Assembly (NCBI GenBank): GCA_023052935.1
Contig: CM041298.1
Span: forward strand, 3,224,001 to 3,288,000
Direction: 5' to 3'
Length of the DNA stretch: 64,000 bases
Origin: Piezodorus guildinii
Taxonomy: Eukaryota > Arthropoda > Insecta > Hemiptera > Pentatomidae
Shown: positions 14,907-24,215 of the stretch, piece after piece
How the letters are laid out: each line of letters opens with the position of its first letter
Numbering within the stretch: position 1 is the first letter of the stretch
Notes under the pieces: model-generated
The model's database searches: none
Told to the model about the DNA's origin: nothing
The model's input: the letters and a program-made list of their open reading frames with translations, nothing else
Translations under genes and position numbers: made by a program

Positions 14907-16617
14907 TGTAAATCTCAACTATGTTATCTGAGTTACAACTTCCATCCATCAAAAAAGATATATACTCGTTTGCCAAAAAAATTCTTTTCCCTTACGTCCC
15001 ACTGCGACAACCCAATCATTTGAAAAATAGGTGGCTGTGACAAGACTACTCTTAAAGGTTACACACACAAATGTACAAATAGGTGGCTGTGACAAGACTA
15101 CTCTTAAAGGTTACACACACAAATGTACAAATAGGTGGCTTGTGACAAGACTACTCTTAAAGGTTACACACACAAATGTACAAAACACATTTTACTCCAT
15201 TAATTGTGTAATATAATAATTTATTGGTTTAGTATATCTGCATAACACCATTACTTTGTTATTGTTTGTATTGTATTGTATTTGTAGTAATATAATAATT
15301 TATTGGTTTAGTATATCTGCATAACACCATTACTTTGTTATTGTTTGTATTGTATTGTATTTGTAGTAATATAATAATTTATTGGTTTAGTATATCTGCA
15401 TAACACCATTACTTTGTTATTGTTTGTATTGTATTGTATTTGTAGTAATATAATAATTTATTGGTTTAGTATATCTGCATAACACCATTACTTTGTTATT
15501 GTTTGTATTGTATTGTATTTGTAGTAATATAATAATTTATTGGTTTAGTATATCTGCATAACACCATTACTTTGTTATTGTTTGTATTGTATTGTATTTG
15601 TAGTAATATAATAATTTATTGGTTTAGTATATCTGCATAACACCATTACTTTGTTATTGTTTGTATTGTATTGTATTTGTAGTAATATAATAATTTATTG
15701 GTTTAGTATATCTGCATAACACCATTACTTTGTTATTGTTTGTATTGTATTGTATTTGTAGTAATATAATAATTTATTGGTTTAGTATATCTGCATAACA
15801 CCATTACTTTGTTATTGTTTGTATTGTATTGTATTTGTAGTAATATAATAATTTATTGGTTTAGTATATCTGCATAACACCATTACTTTGTTATTGTTTG
15901 TATTGTATTGTATTTGTAGTAATATAATAATTTATTGGTTTAGTATATCTGCATAACACCATTACTTTGTTATTGTTTGTATTGTATTGTATTTGTAGTA
16001 ATATAATAATTTATTGGTTTAGTATATCTGCATAACACCATTACTTTGTTATTGTTTGTATTGTATTGTATTTGTAGTAATATAATAATTTATTGGTTTA
16101 GTATATCTGCATAACACCATTACTTTGTTATTGTTTGTATTGTATTGTATTTTTATTGTATTGTATTTTTATTGTATTGTATTGATTACCTGCATTTATT
16201 TACCTTCATATTATAATTAGTTTTGTTTTCAAAATTTTTTTAAAAATAGATTTTCCCATCTTGTACATACTACTTAGAGTAACATGTAATCGATGCGATA
16301 CCATAACATGTTTAAATTCTGACGCTTCCGGCCACTTGTAAATTCTCATGAAAATAAAAATCTTAAAAACAAATATTAATGGCCCAACCATATGTCTTCA
16401 TATTTTTTCGGCTATGTTGTTCAAGAAATGTAAGTTAAATTCCTATTCTGTTTCAGCGGAAAGAAAGCAGAATATCTATTCGTCAGACGATGAAGGGTCG
16501 GACATGGAGGCTAGAAGGCCGAGGAGAATTGACAAGATGAAAGCGCTGAAGGATTCCGACGACGAAGACGGAGAAGGAGGATCCGAACACGGTAGCGACG
16601 CCTCCGACCTATCTTAA
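1173..16617 (+). CDS. LEO1: RNA polymerase-associated protein LEO1 (Paf1 complex), 3' eight exons; 5' end outside window
   Basis: LEO1 is a nuclear subunit of the Paf1 complex, which travels with RNA polymerase II and supports elongation and histone modification. Eight exons join without a frame break: 1173-1269, 2803-2891, 5422-5582, 7707-7909, 9633-9795, 10127-10342, 12011-12194 and 16457-16617, giving 423 codons plus TAA. The order is an acidic Ser/Asp/Glu/Lys region (exons 1-3), the conserved Leo1 domain (exons 4-6, including [17 protein letters not shown] and [20 protein letters not shown]), a basic helix ([19 protein letters not shown]), [10 protein letters not shown], and an acidic C-terminus ending SDASDLS. 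Animal LEO1 is usually 600-730 residues, so the missing part is the low-complexity N-terminus, presumably upstream of base 1. One intron uses a GC donor. Identification is from recognised family sequence; exon edges are inferred by eye. Confidence 0.95.
1555..1760 (-). repeat. SINE-2 fragment fused to a short tandem repeat
   Basis: A reverse-strand scrap of the tRNA-derived SINE seen at 36.3 and 45.5 kb runs to about 1640. It then passes into roughly 33-bp units around catcccacagcatgtcaaca. Confidence 0.55.
1769..2225 (+). pseudogene. LINE reverse transcriptase fragment (RTE-like)
   Basis: Frames show [13 protein letters not shown], then [20 protein letters not shown] and a decayed YADD box reading SADDLD, followed by [10 protein letters not shown]. 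These are consecutive reverse transcriptase blocks, broken by frameshifts and a stop. It is a dead LINE copy in a LEO1 intron. Confidence 0.75.
2335..2420. repeat. Short tandem repeat, about 3 copies
   Basis: Three units of the type attgactatcgtgaaatatg follow one another with single-base differences. Confidence 0.7.
2803..2891 (+). CDS. LEO1: LEO1 exon (acidic/lysine-rich)
   Basis: It encodes [20 protein letters not shown] and further Asp/Ser residues. It joins the previous exon in phase 2 (AG|T gives Ser). The acceptor is ttttcag; the donor gtttga at 2892 is weak. Confidence 0.85.
3110..3420 (-). pseudogene. Gypsy-type LTR retrotransposon pol fragment (integrase C-terminus)
   Basis: The reverse strand reads [20 protein letters not shown] and [13 protein letters not shown]. 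This is the pattern of the integrase C-terminal GPY/F region of insect Gypsy elements (Leu..GPY..V..R, then V-S-hydrophobic-DR-hydrophobic-KPA). No protease, reverse transcriptase, catalytic integrase core or LTR is present nearby. An isolated relic. Confidence 0.7.
4074..4992 (+). mobile_element. 900-bp dispersed repeat, copy 1
   Basis: It begins ACTTTCACTTAC and near its right end carries the exact inverse GTAAGTGAAAGT (4941-4952), followed by about 40 bases that are also shared. It is colinear along its whole length with 33,959-34,870. There is no coding capacity, so it is a non-autonomous element of unknown class. It contains a short (TG)n tract near 4200. Confidence 0.8.
4993..5421. other. 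LEO1 intron remainder
   Basis: AT-rich sequence between the 900-bp repeat and the ADDISS exon. No gene or repeat recognised. Confidence 0.5.
5422..5582 (+). CDS. LEO1: LEO1 exon with the [10 protein letters not shown] motif
   Basis: The motif [14 protein letters not shown] is the LFG-x-ADDISS signature that precedes the globular domain in animal LEO1. It is followed by a Glu/Lys-rich run. Acceptor atttcag, donor gtaact, ends in phase 0. Confidence 0.92.
5583..6360. other. LEO1 intron sequence
   Basis: AT-rich, with only short unrelated open frames. A small GATGAT run lies at its right edge. Confidence 0.5.
6361..6730 (-). pseudogene. R1-like LINE C-terminal fragment
   Basis: Reverse frames give [18 protein letters not shown], then [13 protein letters not shown] and a zinc-knuckle-like [12 protein letters not shown]. 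This tail follows the reverse transcriptase in R1-type elements. The frame changes at least once. Confidence 0.7.
6731..7706. other. LEO1 intron remainder
   Basis: AT-rich; no gene, RNA or clear repeat recognised. Confidence 0.5.
7707..7909 (+). CDS. LEO1: LEO1 exon, start of Leo1 domain
   Basis: It encodes [13 protein letters not shown] followed by [15 protein letters not shown] and ends EEGRA(R), near-invariant landmarks of the Leo1 domain. The donor is GTAGGC at 7910. Confidence 0.97.
7925..8315. repeat. 26-bp minisatellite, about 15 copies
   Basis: Units like gttgataacataataatatt plus gaggct repeat every 26 bases, starting 15 bases after the LEO1 splice donor at 7910. Confidence 0.92.
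8413..9310. repeat. 45-bp minisatellite, about 20 copies
   Basis: Units built on atttactatcaacgtctc and attattaacaacttttact repeat every 45 bases. Because 45 is a multiple of three, long artificial open frames arise. The variant ending cctaactttggaaatcaacg closes two internal blocks (about 8901-8925 and 9256-9277), so the array grew by block duplication. Confidence 0.95.
9311..9632. other. LEO1 intron remainder
   Basis: AT-rich sequence leading to the acceptor at 9632. Nothing recognised. Confidence 0.5.
9633..9795 (+). CDS. LEO1: LEO1 exon, central Leo1 domain; GC donor
   Basis: It encodes [32 protein letters not shown] and [11 protein letters not shown]. Homology places the exon end after the Gln codon at 9795, so the intron starts GCAAGT. 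That is the consensus form of the minor GC-AG intron class. Confidence 0.96.
9796..10126 (+). other. LEO1: GC-AG intron of LEO1
   Basis: A 331-bp intron starting GCAAGT and ending ttacag, bounded by residues PLQ and GDHNHLF, which are adjacent in animal LEO1. Using the nearest GT (9800) would break that junction and the frame. Confidence 0.85.
10127..10342 (+). CDS. LEO1: LEO1 exon, end of Leo1 domain
   Basis: It encodes [20 protein letters not shown], then [20 protein letters not shown] and RGEMIK, extremely conserved in animals. It is in phase 0 on both sides and is far richer in G+C than the introns around it. Confidence 0.98.
10343..11668. other. LEO1 intron sequence, unclassified
   Basis: Mixed composition. 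Islands of ordinary base content (about 10,490-10,700; 10,850-11,050; 11,220-11,560) sit in AT-rich DNA and look like old transposon pieces, but I could not assign them. Confidence 0.4.
11669..11890 (-). pseudogene. Possible Penelope-like element ORF remnant
   Basis: The reverse frame includes [18 protein letters not shown], resembling the Y-x-x-G-x-x-EKI-x-x-VL-x-x-Y segment that follows the reverse transcriptase in Penelope-like elements. It is short and isolated. The hammerhead-bearing element 0.8 kb away makes this origin plausible. Confidence 0.4.
12011..12194 (+). CDS. LEO1: LEO1 exon, basic region and [10 protein letters not shown] segment
   Basis: It encodes [30 protein letters not shown] and SLNAIKNKY, matching the Arg/Lys-rich tail of LEO1. 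The acceptor is ctttcag and the donor GTAAGT at 12195. Confidence 0.96.
12195..12662. other. LEO1 intron sequence
   Basis: AT-rich; nothing recognised. Confidence 0.5.
12738..12779 (-). ncRNA. Hammerhead-ribozyme-like motif, family B left arm
   Basis: The reverse strand reads GCC-CTGATGA-A-GGCC...GGCC-GAAAC-GTC-AGC. Stem II GGCC/GGCC is intact. Stem III is reduced to the C-G and A-U pairs, as in Penelope-associated variants. The stem I side has A instead of G, weakening one pair. Confidence 0.65.
13663..13705 (+). ncRNA. Hammerhead-ribozyme-like motif, family B right arm
   Basis: It reads AGCC-CTGATGA-A-GGCC...GGCC-GAAAC-GTC-GGC. The core is complete, stem II is four pairs, and stem I starts GCC/GGC. 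The predicted cleavage position follows the C of GTC at about 13,699. Confidence 0.72.
13781..14555. other. LEO1 intron sequence
   Basis: AT-rich with no recognisable gene or element. Confidence 0.5.
14556..14903 (+). mobile_element. tRNA-derived SINE (SINE-1) ending in a run of about 53 T
   Basis: The head has an A-box-like TGGTCTAGTGGTTAG and a perfect B box GGTTCGAATCC (14,611-14,621), the two internal RNA polymerase III promoter elements. A unique body follows, and the copy ends in an uninterrupted T tract from about 14,851. It sits in the last LEO1 intron. Confidence 0.8.
15028..15184. repeat. 52-bp tandem repeat, 3 copies
   Basis: Three units starting aggtggctgtgacaagacta repeat every 52 bases; the third has an extra t. 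Confidence 0.95.
15208..16152. repeat. 79-bp tandem array, 12 near-identical copies
   Basis: Units starting gtaatataataatttattgg recur at exactly 79-base steps from 15,208 to 16,077, with no differences that I could see between full copies. The array then decays into a ttttattgtattgta motif. It lies in the last LEO1 intron. Confidence 0.97.
16457..16617 (+). CDS. LEO1: LEO1 terminal exon
   Basis: It encodes [15 protein letters not shown], then [19 protein letters not shown], and ends ASDLS with TAA at 16615-16617. A possible ATTAAA polyadenylation signal lies near 16,803. Confidence 0.95.
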
Positions 16618-16920
16618 ATCAGGCACTTCATTTAGAATTAGTTTTACTTTATCTAGAACATGTTCATTTCTTTTCGTTTTACATTTCGATTCTACCTTCT
16701 ATTTAATTGTTATTATTATTATTTTAGAGAAATTTTTAATGTAATGGTGTATATCATCACTTTGATGTATATAAACATTTAATAATTACCTGACTTTTAT
16801 TTATTAAAATGTCTTGTATTTATTTCGATGAAGGTATGACTGTTTCGACTATTGGACTTATTTTTATAATTGCTTTAAATATAATTCTTATATTTGTTAA
16901 TTTTTGCTCATTTCATCCTA

Positions 16921-17075
16921 CTTTTTACTTTCACTTACTATATATATTAAGGGAAAGTATTGCGATCATGAAAATTTTCGATATCCAGTTTTCAATGGAA
17001 ATACATGTTTTAGGGTCCCCTAAGTCCAAATAACCAAGTCCTGCAAAAAGGTCTGTTTGTGTGTTGGATAAATAT
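16921..17075 (+). mobile_element. 900-bp dispersed repeat, truncated copy
   Basis: It matches the first about 150 bases of the copies at 4074 and 33,959 (tttcacttactatatata, then ggaaatacatgttttagggt) and stops after the short GT tract. Confidence 0.8.
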
Positions 17076-17127
17076 TTGGCTGTTCTACAAAAGAAACTCA
17101 AGTTTATGCTTGGACATGGCTCAGTAA

Positions 17128-17169
17128 TGCCCTGATGATGGCTCACAAGCTTGAGCCGAAACGTTGGCA
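17128..17169 (+). ncRNA. Hammerhead-ribozyme-like motif, family C
   Basis: It reads TGCC-CTGATGA-T-GGCTC...GAGCC-GAAAC-GTT-GGCA. Stem II has five pairs around an acaagctt loop, and stem I pairs TGCC with GGCA. Compared with family A (GACCC/GGGTC) both sides of stem II have changed together. Confidence 0.75.
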
Positions 17170-17229
17170 AAATTAAAATTTTTCAAAAAATGACTGATTC
17201 CTGATTATTCCACCTATAATAGTTTCTAC

Positions 17230-17845
17230 AGTTGACTACAGATCCTCAACATAAAAAACAAAATATATGGATAGTTTTGATTATTTGTACAAGAAAGTTT
17301 TAATGAAGAGGCCGTGAGGAGAATTGTTTAAGATAGGGGATGTTATAACGTTTTCACAAAAAAGAAGTTATAACTCTGAAAATTTATTTTATAAAATAAT
17401 ACAATGAATCGGATTTCAAAAATTCAGACCATTAGAACATTTACTATAAAGTAACTAAAACAAATACTTTTTATGGATTGAAATAGAAAAGGCCGGTTTG
17501 GTTTGCTTTAAGTTACTCGAGAGCAGGTTTTGTTTTTTAACAATCAAGAACAATAATAGAAAACAAAAAAAGGACTGGGTTTACCAAAATTCATGATGTA
17601 AAAAAGAACTGTTTATTTGTAATTGGAAAAAATATATAACAAATGTATTAGCCAAAATCAGTATGTACAAATAAATTATTAATTCAATTGATTATTTTTT
17701 TTTTCCGGTGGCAGGACAGTCCATGTGCTATATTCTGCTGGGAGAATTCACTCGCATTTCTTGATAATTTATAGGGTAGGGTCATCACTCCCTAGTGTGA
17801 GATCACTCAACATAACAACTTTAACCTTACCTGTGAAATGCTCTA
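17230..17845. other. AT-rich spacer before LINE insertion
   Basis: No gene recognised. It ends at the left target-site duplication of the LINE. Confidence 0.5.
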
Positions 17846-17858
17846 CTTGATAATTCAT

Positions 17859-17861
<3 letters not shown>
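17846..17861. repeat. Left target-site duplication of LINE
   Basis: The 16 bases cttgataattcatcat also occur at 21,219-21,234, on the far side of the LINE. The left copy runs straight into the poly(T) that is the LINE's poly(A) tail on the other strand. Confidence 0.85.
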
Positions 17862-17894
<33 letters not shown>

Positions 17895-17960
17895 GCTGGC
17901 ATAGGGTTGCACCGCGAACAAACGGTCTATTGTGCACCATAGAATCACGCGGTGTTAGAT

Positions 17961-18967
17961 TTAAAACACGAGTTTAGTAGCAGAAGCAAACTTCAGAAGG
18001 CTGTTAGGATTAACAAGTTTGTTGTTAGTGGGGTATTCTAGGCGGTCTTCACCAAATAAAGTGAACCTCAACATAGCTAGCCTGTCACAGTGGCAGACTA
18101 TGTGAAACGATGTTTCATCCTCCCTGCCGCATAGAGGGTTGTCGGAAATACCAAGTTTAAACATATGGTAGTTAAGTTTGCCGTGTACTGTATAAACAGC
18201 AGTCAAGGTCCTCAGGCATGTCCTACTCATACCAAGAAGACACTTCCTTCTGCCGGTACAAGGACCATCTAGGAATTTGAGTGATTGCCTAGGTCCTTTA
18301 TTTAGCCAAAGTTGTTTAAATTTATTCAAATAGGATTGATTGATGTTCCTAAAGGCATAGCTTAGGCTGATTCCACTTAGGGATTCTGGTGTGATGGGAA
18401 TCGTTGCTGATCCCTTCCTAGCTAATTCATCAGCTTTTTCGTTCCCGATATTCTTCCTAGCAAGACAGTTTAGGGTCAGATTGCATGCTTCAACGACTTT
18501 TGAGGTGGTTGTGTGATTGTTTAGGGCTCCAAGTGCTGCCTGACTGTCAGTATAGATAAAAATCTTTTTTCCACTAATGTTTTCAGTGCATAGGTCAGTA
18601 GCACAGTGGAGAATAGCAAGAAGTTCAGCCTGGAAAACTGTTGTGTGTTTGCCTAGTGGAATACTGGCTCCGGAGTATGGTTTGTCTTTCCTCCAGACAC
18701 CAGCACCTGAGCCGCTGTCCATTAGTGAGCCGTCCGTGTAGCAGTTGATACCATGTTTGGGTCTGTGCTTCCTTGATTCATCAATGTTAACATTGTAGTA
18801 AGCATTGATAAACTTCCGGATTTGTAAGTCTGAGGGCATAGCTAGGATATTATTTTCATTGAGCCTGCTAAGTAAGTTGCAATGACCTTGATGGGTGAAC
18901 TTGTTGGAACACTTACCTACTTTGGTAAAGCGATAGATAGTTCTCAGCACGTGCGCTTCCACCTCCA
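17961..18967 (-). pseudogene. LINE RNase H domain and C-terminus
   Basis: The reading frame carries the RNase H acidic residues in order: CYTDGS (Asp), FQAELLAI (Glu), IYTDSQAAL (Asp) and GNEKADELAR (Asp). A cysteine/histidine tail follows (CGREDETSFHIVCHC). The frame is open to a stop at 17,961. The N-terminal continuation lies across the nested element, at 20,585-21,218, so the copy cannot make the full protein. Confidence 0.88.
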
Positions 18968-20583
18968 AAGGGCCTAGCCGGATAAGCATATGAAATCTGC
19001 CCCCGCGTGTATTAGAACCAAATTTATACCATTGAGTCACACCTATGAGAAACAACCTTACGCAAATTTTTAGCCCCTTAATCCTAACGGGAGGGAAGTT
19101 ATGGAGGGGGAAAGAAAAAACAAAAAAAATTGTTTTCTCCTGAACAGCTCAACCGATTTTCATGAAAAAAATATATGTTATGGATTTTACAAATAGGTTT
19201 CAAAAAATATTATTTTAATTTTTTTTTCCACGAAAACGCTGGTCAAAAAATTTTTTTGAATTTTTCAAAAAAATATTTTCTGGTTATGATGGTTTGGTAC
19301 ACCTCCAATCTTTCGCTACTTTTTTCATTGGAGGGTCCTACATAACATATTTTTTTTCAATTTAATCGCAAGTGTACCCCATAGTGAAAAATAAAAAAAA
19401 CAATTTTTTCTCCTGAATGGATCAACCGAATTTCACCAAAAAAATAAATATGTTAATGGTTTTCTAAAAGAGTTTCAAAAAACATTTTTTTTTCTGGTAA
19501 ACGAAGTAGTAGTTTTTTCCTCGAAAATTCCATGCGTTTGACATCATAGATTAACATTTAACTTTAGATTAACATATAATAATATGAAAAATATATATAT
19601 TAAAAAAATCTTTGTAGTTATGTTTTATATAAATATAGCATATAGTGCTATGTAGTAGTTATGCAAGTAATAATATAAAGTAGTAATAACGTTGTAAAAA
19701 AAATTAAATATATTCCATCCAATATAAGATATTTATTATAATAGGTATAGTAAATTGTATGTATGTGCACAGTGTGTAAGTAATATCTAATATCTAATGA
19801 CATTACGACCCTACAGCTCTATCCCTACTCTTCATGCGTGACTACAGCTACCACTCAGAGAGCTGAAAAAATGATGTTTTTTTTATTTTTCACTATTGGG
19901 TACATTTCAGATCAACTCGAAAAAAATATATATTGTGCAGGATACTCCAATGAATTATATTAGCAAAAAATTGTTGGTGTACAAAACTAATGTAATTTTA
20001 AAATTGTTTTTTAAAATTAAAAATTTTGACTCACTTTTTCAAAATAAAAAAATTTAAAAAATGTTTTTTGAAACTCTTTTAGAAAACCATTAACATATTT
20101 ATTTTTTTGGTGAAATTCGGTTGATCCGTTCAGGAGAAAAAATTGTTTTTTTTATTTTTCACTATGGGGTACACTTGCGATTAAATTGAAAAAAAATATG
20201 TTATGTAGGACCCTCCAATGAAATAAAGTAGCGAAAGATTGGAGGTGTACCAAACCATCATAACCAGAAAATATTTTTTTGAAAAATTAAAAAAAAGTTT
20301 TTGACCAGCGTTTTCGTGGAAAAAAAAATTAAAATAATATTTTTTGAAACCTATTTGTAAAATCCATAACATATATTTTTTTCATGAAAATCGGTTGAGC
20401 TGTTCAGGAGAAAACAATTTTTTTTGTTTTTTCTTTCCCCCTCCATAACTTCCCTCCCGTTAGGATTAAGGGGCTAAAAATTTGCATAAGGTTGTTTCTC
20501 ATAGGTGTTACTCAATGGTATAAATTTGGTTCTAATACACGCGGGGGCAGATTTCACATGCTTATCCGGCTAGGCCCTTTAGA
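18966..20583. mobile_element. Long-inverted-repeat (foldback-like) element nested in the LINE
   Basis: About 520 bases at 18,970-19,490 recur as the reverse complement at 20,058-20,580. The outermost bases are GGGCCTAGCCGGATAAGCAT and its complement. The 570-base centre has no coding capacity and includes a diverged internal copy of an arm segment (about 19,866-19,990). On the outside, LINE residues IMPL and LEVEAHVLRTIYRF resume. The exact ends and target duplication are unclear. Confidence 0.85.
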
Positions 20584-20584
20584 G

Positions 20585-21218
20585 GCATGATATTCAGCAT
20601 TGTCTCAATCGCAGCTGTTGGTGTGGTCTTAATTGCCCCAGTTATCATGAGGCAAGCAAGCCTTTGCAGTTTACAAAGTGCCTTTTTATTGTTCCCTATG
20701 TGAGCTCTGTGCCACCATATTACGGAGGAGTAAGTGATCATTGGTCTAATGGCTGTATTGTAGAGCCAATAGACGATTTGGGGTTTGAGTCCCCAAGCAT
20801 TATTAATAGCGCCTTTACATGCCCAGAGGCATTTTAGAGCTTTTCCGGCAATGTAAGAGATATGAGTGTCCCACCGCAATTTGTGGTCAAGAATGACCCC
20901 TAAATGCTTCTTAACTTCTTTGGAGTTGGTGAGCTGTGTACCGTTAATACTAGGTAAGTTCATGTTTACCTTTCTTTTGTGTGTAAAAGTGCAGACCTTA
21001 ATCTTTTTTGGATTGACGTTAAGACCAGAGGATCCACACCAATCATAAAGAATGTGTATTGCATGTTTTAGTAGAGAGGATACCACGCATTGATGTTTGC
21101 CTCCTATCAGAATTGCAATATCGTCTGCGTAGCCCTGTGTATAGAAGCCTTGGGAGTTTAGTTTCTTGATAAGCGGATCAATCACCAAACACCAAAGTAG
21201 AGGCGATAAAACGCCACC
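20585..21218 (-). pseudogene. LINE reverse transcriptase C-terminal half
   Basis: The reverse frame reads GGVLSPLLWCLVIDPLI, the catalytic box GYADDIAIL (canonical YxDD), and KKHLGVILDHKLRWDTHI, then a thumb-like region ending IETMLNIMPL. The fingers domain and endonuclease are absent because of 5' truncation. It is interrupted downstream by the nested element. Confidence 0.9.
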
Positions 21219-21234
21219 CTTGATAATTCATCAT
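21219..21234. repeat. Right target-site duplication of LINE
   Basis: Exact copy of the 16 bases at 17,846-17,861. Confidence 0.85.
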
Positions 21235-21334
21235 ACTATTTAAAGATCGCAACCCTACAGGGTTTTACAAACATATTTTAAGTTTAACACTGTCAAAGTA
21301 CACCGCAAAACAATTAAATGACAAAGAAAAACTT

Positions 21335-21515
21335 ATTCTAAACAATCCTTAGTTATGCCGTCCTTTGGAGGGGATGTTAAAAGGTGGTCCCGAGCTTGTG
21401 TGATGTCAGGTAGTCGTTAAAGATAAATAAAACATGGATAGGAAAAATTTAGGACTCCGACTCTAGTATCCTCTGATTAGCCACAGCAGGATAAAGTGAT
21501 GTTGAATGAATAAAG
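21335..21515 (+). mobile_element. SINE-2 copy, partial (body only)
   Basis: It carries the family landmarks cttagttatgccgtccttt, ggtggtcccgagc, and the 3' end gattagccacagcaggataa. The tRNA-like head is missing. Confidence 0.8.
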
Positions 21516-21539
21516 AAACATATTCTAAACACCTCACTG

Positions 21540-24215
21540 ACCAATTACAGCGATAGAAACAAGTAACCAAGGACCAGTGATGTCAAGAGGATTGTCCACC
21601 ATATTGGCAAAGTTTCAAATCACAGCTTTCTAATTATTTCTTTATTTTTCATAGTAATTAATATTTTGGTTTGGTATTTTAAATTGTAACTTGAAAAAAG
21701 AAAGAAAAACTAAAACTCAAGGTTTAAGGTATATAAACAAATCCTACAATAAACAACTATTTAAAATTTAAAACCTTAAAAAAGAAAAAAAAAAGCATAA
21801 AATAAAGAATGAGAAATTAGAATAATAAGAATACTTTCCTTACTATATATAGTAAGTGAAAGTAAAAACTAATTTACAAATTAATAATGATTTAATTAAA
21901 CTAAAAGAAATCATTAAAAAAATAATGATAGAATAATTATTAAATCAGACAAAACTAAAATAAAAAATATAGTAATAATTTTTGTGCAAGAATATAAAAA
22001 AGAAATATACTACTTTATAGTTGATGGTCCAAGCACGTAGACATTTTTATTTGATAAAAGTGTGTGACAGTGAAATAAAAATAACCACATAGTGACAATA
22101 TCAATAATGATGAAAGTTGTAAAATTCAAATAAAAAGAAATTTAATGATAATAAATGACCTGTATTGTTTTAATATGGAAGATATGTACGTACAAATAAT
22201 TTTAAGATAGAGATAAACATTTATTATTTGTTTAAATGTGATGAAAATTTAATTCTAATATTATATTGTTGTTTTTAGTTGTTAATGAATAGTTCTGAAG
22301 ATGAGGCAGTATGGACTTTGAAACATTGCATGCTTAATATTAATTGATTTATTTATGTGAAAAATATGTTTAAATGGAAGATATGGTTCTAATTAATATA
22401 ATAATACAATTATACTATTCATGATAGAAAATTGAAATTAAAAAGAAATGTACTCATTATTTGGAGATATAAAATAAAATAAAACAAGGAAATTAAGATT
22501 AGAACCATTTAAGGAATTGATTGACAAAATTCATATTTATATAACAAAACTTTTTAAAAAGGGGTCATTGATAAAAAAAAATTAAAAACAAACTATAAAG
22601 TACTGATTTTACTATAACAAGAATTCATGGTTTTATTAAACTGCATAAAAAGATTATCATTTAAGACAAATAATGTAAATAAACTGTTGGAAGCATTAGC
22701 ATAATCTTTAAATAATTTTTTAGGATGGGTCTTTAGGATGTAAATATTTTAAATGAATATGATATTAAAAACTCATATGAATCAAGAAAGAATGAGGAAT
22801 TATATAACCCTAAAAATATAAATAATCTTGATGCTCAGTTTAAGATTCTTTTCTAGGCGTGAGGAACACAGTTTTAAAGAAACATTATTATAAGTACTGT
22901 TTTGACGTTATTAATTATATTTTTAGGGTTATCACCAAGCATAAAACTTAAATAGGGTAATTTTGACACTATTTATTTATTGAGATATATTACAATTTGT
23001 TTCTAAATGAACATTAGTAATAGTGATATGAGACCACATTCACAAAATATATACAGAAAACAATAATAATGTCAAATTACATAAAATATAATATATATAC
23101 AAAAAAACAACAACAACCTATAATTGAGATAAATACAAATAAATGAAATAAAGAAGTAAGAAATACATTAACAACATACACACAATCATAACTATATACA
23201 ATATTTACAATTTGCTAAAGGAACCCCAGACTGGGCCTTTTCCTCCACTTGTAGAGGGAAAAGCGGAGTCCAAGAGATCCCAGCGCCTCTCACTCAGCGC
23301 GTCACTGGCGTGAGGCCGATCTAGGGCGCAATAGCCACAAATACATTACATGAGTGGAGGATCTGACCAGTGACAGAACTCCAATTTAAATGTTAACAAT
23401 ATGTCTCACGGCAACTGCCGTTTCAATCTTTGAGGAGGATTGTAAGGGATGGGTGGTGCTGGATAGTGATTGTGCTAGGATGATGAGTAAGGTTCTGATG
23501 AAATTTGGATGGTACTATAATTTTGACACTAAACTTATTTTTCTGTCTTCACTAGAACCAAAGATAATAAATTAAATATGATTTTTGCGCGCAAACTTTC
23601 CTTGGCTCCTGGGGAGTGTTAGCCCTTAATATTTTGCGCGGTTTAATGTCTAGTTTTATCTAAAAAGATTTTATCAATATCGGTGAGAAACATCTGGGAT
23701 CCACACCTTGTGAGTAGTCAAGGCAACCGCTGCCAGCTGACAGGGTCTGGTCTTATCCTTAGCAACATTCAATAATTTAAGATATTGATAAAAAGATGAG
23801 CTGGTATGAAATGAATTGTCAAAAACGTTGTTCTATTAGCATAGGAGTAGTTCTCTTATTCTGTAATGATGTCATTAATGCATTGTTATATTTTTATTGT
23901 TCAATAAAACGGAAGTAATTGATGACACAGCTTCCTGTTTATTCCCCATCAACTGTAGAGAGCTCTCGGAGTCGAGTTATGATTATCTTTCATGTTGCAT
24001 TCCTCACCAGCCTTCTAATCAATAAGGTAATCAGGGTATAATCATTCTCAATTTTATCGATTCTTATATTGGGTGGATCCATAACTTCCTTCCGTTTCTG
24101 AAGGTTAAAATAAAATTAGGTTTTATTATACTCATAATAAATTTTACTCAATAAGGTATTTGCTGTTTTTATTAATGACTTCTTGGTATCTTTTTAATAA
24201 ATTCATAATCCGCTC
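21540..24215. other. AT-rich intergenic DNA with unassigned repeat scraps
   Basis: A short palindrome like the end of the 900-bp repeat sits at about 21,833-21,866. A GC-richer block at about 23,215-23,345 may be a LINE 3' end, but I could not place it. No supported gene. Confidence 0.45.
22292..22331 (+). ncRNA. Degenerate hammerhead-like motif
   Basis: CTGAAGA and GAAAC are spaced as in the other copies and are followed by ATTGC, but stem II no longer pairs well. It is probably a dead Penelope-like end. Confidence 0.4.

Larger units (their letters stand above)
17862..21218 (-). mobile_element. 5'-truncated LINE (I/R1/LOA-like, RT plus RNase H) with target-site duplication
   Basis: In reverse orientation it has the 3' half of a reverse transcriptase, then an RNase H domain, a 3' UTR and a poly(A) tail (poly(T) at 17,861-17,890), bracketed by a 16-bp direct repeat. 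The 5' end is cut inside the reverse transcriptase at GGVLSPLLWCLVIDPLI. This is the expected product of target-primed reverse transcription. A second element (about 18,966-20,583) splits it. Confidence 0.9.

Noticed and set aside
23390..23575. Small secreted protein (MLTICLTATAVS...)
   Set aside because: The hydrophobic start is short, the sequence adjoins a probable LINE 3' end, and no splice or homology support was found.
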